Source of the DNA: Bacteroidaceae bacterium
GTDB taxonomy: Bacteria > Bacteroidota > Bacteroidia > Bacteroidales > Bacteroidaceae
Assembly (NCBI GenBank): GCA_017619585.1
Contig: JAFZSA010000041.1
Coordinates: 1-17,856 of the forward strand
Length of the DNA: 17,856 nucleotides
Reading direction: 5' to 3'
Within the stretch, counting starts at the first letter, position 1. Each line of letters starts with the position of its first letter. This document shows, piece after piece, positions 15,593 through 17,856 of this stretch. The notes beneath the pieces are model-generated. The model saw only the letters and a list, made by a program, of their open reading frames with translations. It was not told where the DNA came from and made no database searches. A program made the translations under genes and the position numbers.

Positions 15593-16984
15593 CTATCCAA
15601 ACAGTTCACGAACAGCTTCTGCAACCCGACGAACGGGAACAATCTCTATTTTGTACTGCTTGGGATTTATACCCTTCAGATTAAAGGAGGGAATAAGAAT
15701 CCTCTGGAATCCCAGTTTCTGCGCCTCGGCAATCCTCTGTTCTATACGTGAGACAGGACGAATCTCTCCACTCAGACCTACCTCGCCCGTTACACAGACA
15801 TCCGTATCTATAGGCATATCGCCATTGCTACTGAGAACGGCTGCTATGACGGCCAGATCCAATGCAGGGTCTGTCACACGCAACCCGCCTGCAATATTCA
15901 GGAATACGTCCTTGGTAGCCAATTTAAAGCCTACACGCTTCTCCAAGACGGCCAAAAGCATATTCAGTCTTCTGCTCTCGTAGCCTGTTGTGCTACGCTG
16001 AGCCGTTCCATAAGCCGCTGTGCTGACCAGAGCCTGCGTCTCTATCATAAAGGGACGGGCACCTTCTATAGCACAGGCAATGGCAATGCCGGAAAGCCCT
16101 TCCCTGTCATCAGTAAGCAACAATTCGCTGGGATTGGAAACCTGACGGAGCCCGTCATGCTTCATCTCGTAGATTCCCAATTCGCTGGTACTACCAAAAC
16201 GGTTCTTGATGCTTCTGAGAATACGATACATATAATGCTGGTCGCCCTCGAACTGCAAAACGGCATCCACAATGTGTTCCAACACCTTGGGACCTGCCAG
16301 TGTTCCTTCCTTGGTAATATGGCCTATGAGGATAATACTTACGCCCCCACCCTTGGCATACTTCAGCAGACTGGCAGCACACTCGCGAATCTGACTGAGA
16401 CTGCCAGGACTGCTTTCTACCGTTTCTGTCTGGATGGTCTGAATAGAGTCTATCACTACCAAATCAGGCTGGGTCTGTTCTATCTGAGTATAGATATTCT
16501 CGAGCGAAGTTTCTGTAAGGATAAGCAGATTGTCTGACTTAGGGGTACCATTGGAGTCCGACAGCCTGTCGGCCCTCAGTTTTATCTGTCTGGCACTTTC
16601 CTCTCCACTCACATACAACACCTTCTTTTCTGCCAGGCGCAAGACCGTCTGCAGGATAAGTGTACTCTTGCCTATTCCTGGCTCTCCACCCAGCAAGACC
16701 AGGCTGCCTGGCACCAGTCCGCCACCCAAAACACGATTCAGTTCGGAATCTCCCATATCAATGCGAGGTTCTGAATCTGCCACGATGTTACGCAGAGGAG
16801 AGGCCCCCTCCGTGCTCCCCGATGGGAGTGCAACGGATGCAGCATTCCGCCCAGATGAAGAACCTGAAGGAACCTTAAACTCCTTCATACTGTTCCATTT
16901 GCCACACGAGGGGCACTTACCTACCCACTTCAGGCTTTCCTGCCCGCAGTAGTCGCAAACAAACAATGTCTTATCTTTTGCCAT
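15593..16984 (-). CDS. radA: DNA repair protein RadA
   Basis: RadA (Sms) is a cytosolic RecA-like ATPase that helps process recombination intermediates and extends heteroduplex DNA. The sequence has a C4 zinc finger (C10, C13, C24, C27: CDYCGQESLKWVGKCPSCGKW split over 10-30), Walker A GGEPGIGKST (99-108), Walker B-like LVVIDSIQT, the RadA-specific KNRFGS motif (260-265) and a C-terminal Lon-protease-like domain from about 300. Length 463 is normal. The linker between zinc finger and ATPase contains ALPSGSTEGASPL (52-64), encoded by a GC-rich palindromic element; this linker is variable in the family, so function should be unaffected. It starts 6 bases after the DUF2147 gene and is probably cotranscribed with it. 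Confidence 0.96.
   Translation of the reverse strand: MAKDKTLFVCDYCGQESLKWVGKCPSCGKWNSMKEFKVPSGSSSGRNAASVALPSGSTEGASPLRNIVADSEPRIDMGDSELNRVLGGGLVPGSLVLLGGEPGIGKSTLILQTVLRLAEKKVLYVSGEESARQIKLRADRLSDSNGTPKSDNLLILTETSLENIYTQIEQTQPDLVVIDSIQTIQTETVESSPGSLSQIRECAASLLKYAKGGGVSIILIGHITKEGTLAGPKVLEHIVDAVLQFEGDQHYMYRILRSIKNRFGSTSELGIYEMKHDGLRQVSNPSELLLTDDREGLSGIAIACAIEGARPFMIETQALVSTAAYGTAQRSTTGYESRRLNMLLAVLEKRVGFKLATKDVFLNIAGGLRVTDPALDLAVIAAVLSSNGDMPIDTDVCVTGEVGLSGEIRPVSRIEQRIAEAQKLGFQRILIPSFNLKGINPKQYKIEIVPVRRVAEAVRELFG
16802..16831 (+). repeat. GC-rich palindromic element inside radA
   Basis: The plus strand reads GGCCCCCTCCGTGCTCCCCG followed by ATGGGAGTGC, closely resembling the copy at 7885-7917. 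Because radA is on the minus strand the element is read antisense, giving LPSGSTEGAS in the zinc finger-ATPase linker. Confidence 0.7.
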
Positions 16985-16990
16985 ATATGT

Positions 16991-17428
16991 TTATTTCAGT
17001 TTCTTCCAGTAAACGGATTTGCCTATAAAAGCCACAGAACCCCTTACTGCCAGAGTCTTTTCGTCCTTAAAGGTCAGCGTAACGGTAAAGTACCTGCCTC
17101 TGGTAGGATCATAGATCTTACCATCCTTCCAAGTATCAACACCATCATACTTAACCTTATCTATTAGCACAATCTTGTCGTTAGTAATTTTCCTCTTTGC
17201 CGGATCAGGATTCTTAACATCCCTTCTGAGCGTACCGTCCTCTTTCTTCAGGTTAGAGACCCATGTACACTGAGCACGATAGCCATCCTCGTGTTTGAAA
17301 ATCTTGATTCTGGAATCCACGCCATCATGCACGCATTGATATTCGCCCACAATCTTGTCGGCCTGAGCAAAAGCAGCACACAGGCAAGCAACAAGAAACG
17401 AGATAGTCAAAAAAAATCTTTTCGTCAT
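16991..17428 (-). CDS. Secreted DUF2147 protein
   Basis: The 145-residue product starts MTKRFFLTISFLVACLCAAF then AQA, a signal peptide. The mature part matches DUF2147: IVGEYQCV at the start, a central DGVDTWKDGKIYDPTRGRYF and a basic, hydrophobic end VRGSVAFIGKSVYWKKLK. The family is widespread in Bacteroidetes and proteobacteria, is presumed periplasmic, and has no established activity. The ATG at 17500 would add residues encoded by the tRNA terminator hairpin, so the ATG at 17428 is chosen. I see no promoter in the 30 bases between the tRNA terminator and the start, so expression may depend on readthrough from the tRNA-Asp gene. It precedes radA by 6 bases. Confidence 0.82.
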   Translation of the reverse strand: MTKRFFLTISFLVACLCAAFAQADKIVGEYQCVHDGVDSRIKIFKHEDGYRAQCTWVSNLKKEDGTLRRDVKNPDPAKRKITNDKIVLIDKVKYDGVDTWKDGKIYDPTRGRYFTVTLTFKDEKTLAVRGSVAFIGKSVYWKKLK

Positions 17429-17458
17429 AATATCAATTTTTAATCGCAACCGGTTAAT

Positions 17459-17498
17459 AAAAAAAAGAGATTCAATATCATCCCTGACCTTGAATCTC
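17459..17498 (-). terminator. Terminator of the first tRNA-Asp gene
   Basis: On the minus strand GAGATTCAA and TTGAATCTC (17498-17490 and 17475-17467) form a 9-bp stem, followed by eight T. It sits about 41 bases after the tRNA 3' end and shortly upstream of the DUF2147 gene. Confidence 0.85.
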
Positions 17499-17539
17499 AC
17501 CTTAAAAATCTAATACCATGAAAAACACTTTTTGCTATG

Positions 17540-17616
17540 TGGCGGTGCGTACGGGACTCGAACCCGTGACCCCATGCGTGACAGGCATGTATTCTAACCA
17601 GCTGAACTAACGCACC
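17540..17616 (-). tRNA. tRNA-Asp (anticodon GTC)
   Basis: The minus strand folds as a complete tRNA: acceptor stem GGTGCGT/ACGCACC, D arm containing GTTCAGCTGGTTAGAA, anticodon stem CATGC/GCATG around loop CTGTCAC with anticodon GTC (reads GAC/GAT, Asp), T arm ACGGG-TTCGAGT-CCCGT, discriminator G and an encoded CCA end (17542-17540). Length is 77 including CCA. It is the downstream member of a tandem pair with identical sequence. Confidence 0.97.
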
Positions 17617-17635
17617 ATTTTCAAAAAACCGAGTA

Positions 17636-17665
17636 CAAAGTTACAAGTTTTTTTTGTTATCGCAA
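17636..17665 (-). promoter_or_regulatory. Promoter of the first tRNA-Asp gene
   Basis: TTG (17665-17663) and TAACTTTG (17643-17636) are separated by exactly 19 bases on the minus strand, a good Bacteroidetes promoter, about 20 bases before the tRNA 5' end. The second copy's promoter would lie beyond the window. Confidence 0.75.
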
Positions 17666-17697
17666 GAAAATTGGGGAAATATTTTTCAATTTTAGAC

Positions 17698-17736
17698 AAA
17701 AAAAAAGATTCAATATCATCCCTGACCTTGAATCTT
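17698..17736 (-). terminator. Terminator of the second tRNA-Asp gene
   Basis: AAGATTCAA and TTGAATCTT (minus strand 17736-17728 and 17713-17705) form a 9-bp stem followed by a T-run. Compared with the copy at 17459-17498, the outer pair has changed on both sides (G-C to A-T), so pairing is kept. Confidence 0.85.
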
Positions 17737-17778
17737 GACCTTAAAAATCTAATACCATGAAAAACACTTTTTGCTATG

Positions 17779-17855
17779 TGGCGGTGCGTACGGGACTCGA
17801 ACCCGTGACCCCATGCGTGACAGGCATGTATTCTAACCAGCTGAACTAACGCACC
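17779..17855 (-). tRNA. tRNA-Asp (anticodon GTC), second copy
   Basis: Identical in sequence to the copy at 17540-17616, displaced by 239 bases, with anticodon GTC and encoded CCA. The whole gene is inside the window by a single base; its promoter is outside. Flanking bases downstream (trailer and terminator) are also duplicated. Confidence 0.97.
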
Positions 17856-17856
17856 A

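Noticed and set aside
17540..17855. tRNA duplication as an integrated element's attachment sites
   Set aside because: Only 162 bases lie between the two tRNA genes and they contain just a terminator and a promoter; there is no integrase or cargo, so simple tandem duplication explains it.

Overview
The window looks like chromosome of a Bacteroidota bacterium, most likely a Prevotella-type member of the Bacteroidales. The evidence is the set of lineage-typical families (DUF4468, DUF4419, DUF2147, a GLUG-repeat surface protein with a YDLSGR...NGKKVL tail, a 58-residue MKKY-type small protein). In addition, several promoters fit the Bacteroidetes TTG-N19-TAnnTTTG pattern, and one housekeeping operon (thrA, ApgM-type homoserine kinase, thrC) has the Bacteroidetes arrangement. 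No phage, transposase, CRISPR array or recognisable defence system is present.

Layout: 1-1350 (+) holds the 3' part of a GLUG-repeat cell-surface protein and a small MKKY-type protein, closed by a hairpin terminator. 1435-2013 (-) is a secreted DUF4468 protein. 2014-2391 is a gene-free stretch packed with short tandem repeats. 2392-3567 (+) is a secreted DUF4419 protein. 3757-7917 (+) is a probable transcription unit of clpB (lacking its N-terminal domain), a MATE exporter and trmO. 7976-13098 (-) is the threonine operon in the order thrA, proposed homoserine kinase, thrC, which together take aspartate (via aspartyl phosphate and homoserine) to threonine; aspartate-semialdehyde dehydrogenase is not in the window. 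Divergent from thrA, 13209-14849 (+) encodes a COG2509-type FAD-dependent oxidoreductase. 14932-15501 (-) is a small secreted cohesin-like protein, and 16991-17428 plus 15593-16984 (-) encode a DUF2147 protein followed by radA. The right edge holds two tandem tRNA-Asp(GTC) genes on the minus strand, each with its own terminator.

The most unusual content is repeats. One class is 7- or 8-base tandem repeats, usually four units, between genes and also inside thrC and the oxidoreductase gene. The other is a family of about 30-base GC-rich palindromic elements found between genes and embedded in frame inside trmO, thrC, the homoserine kinase gene, the oxidoreductase gene and radA. In each insertion orientation the element is read in one constant phase. 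This protein-coding spread of palindromic DNA, similar in principle to Rickettsia palindromic elements, is the best candidate for something poorly described here.
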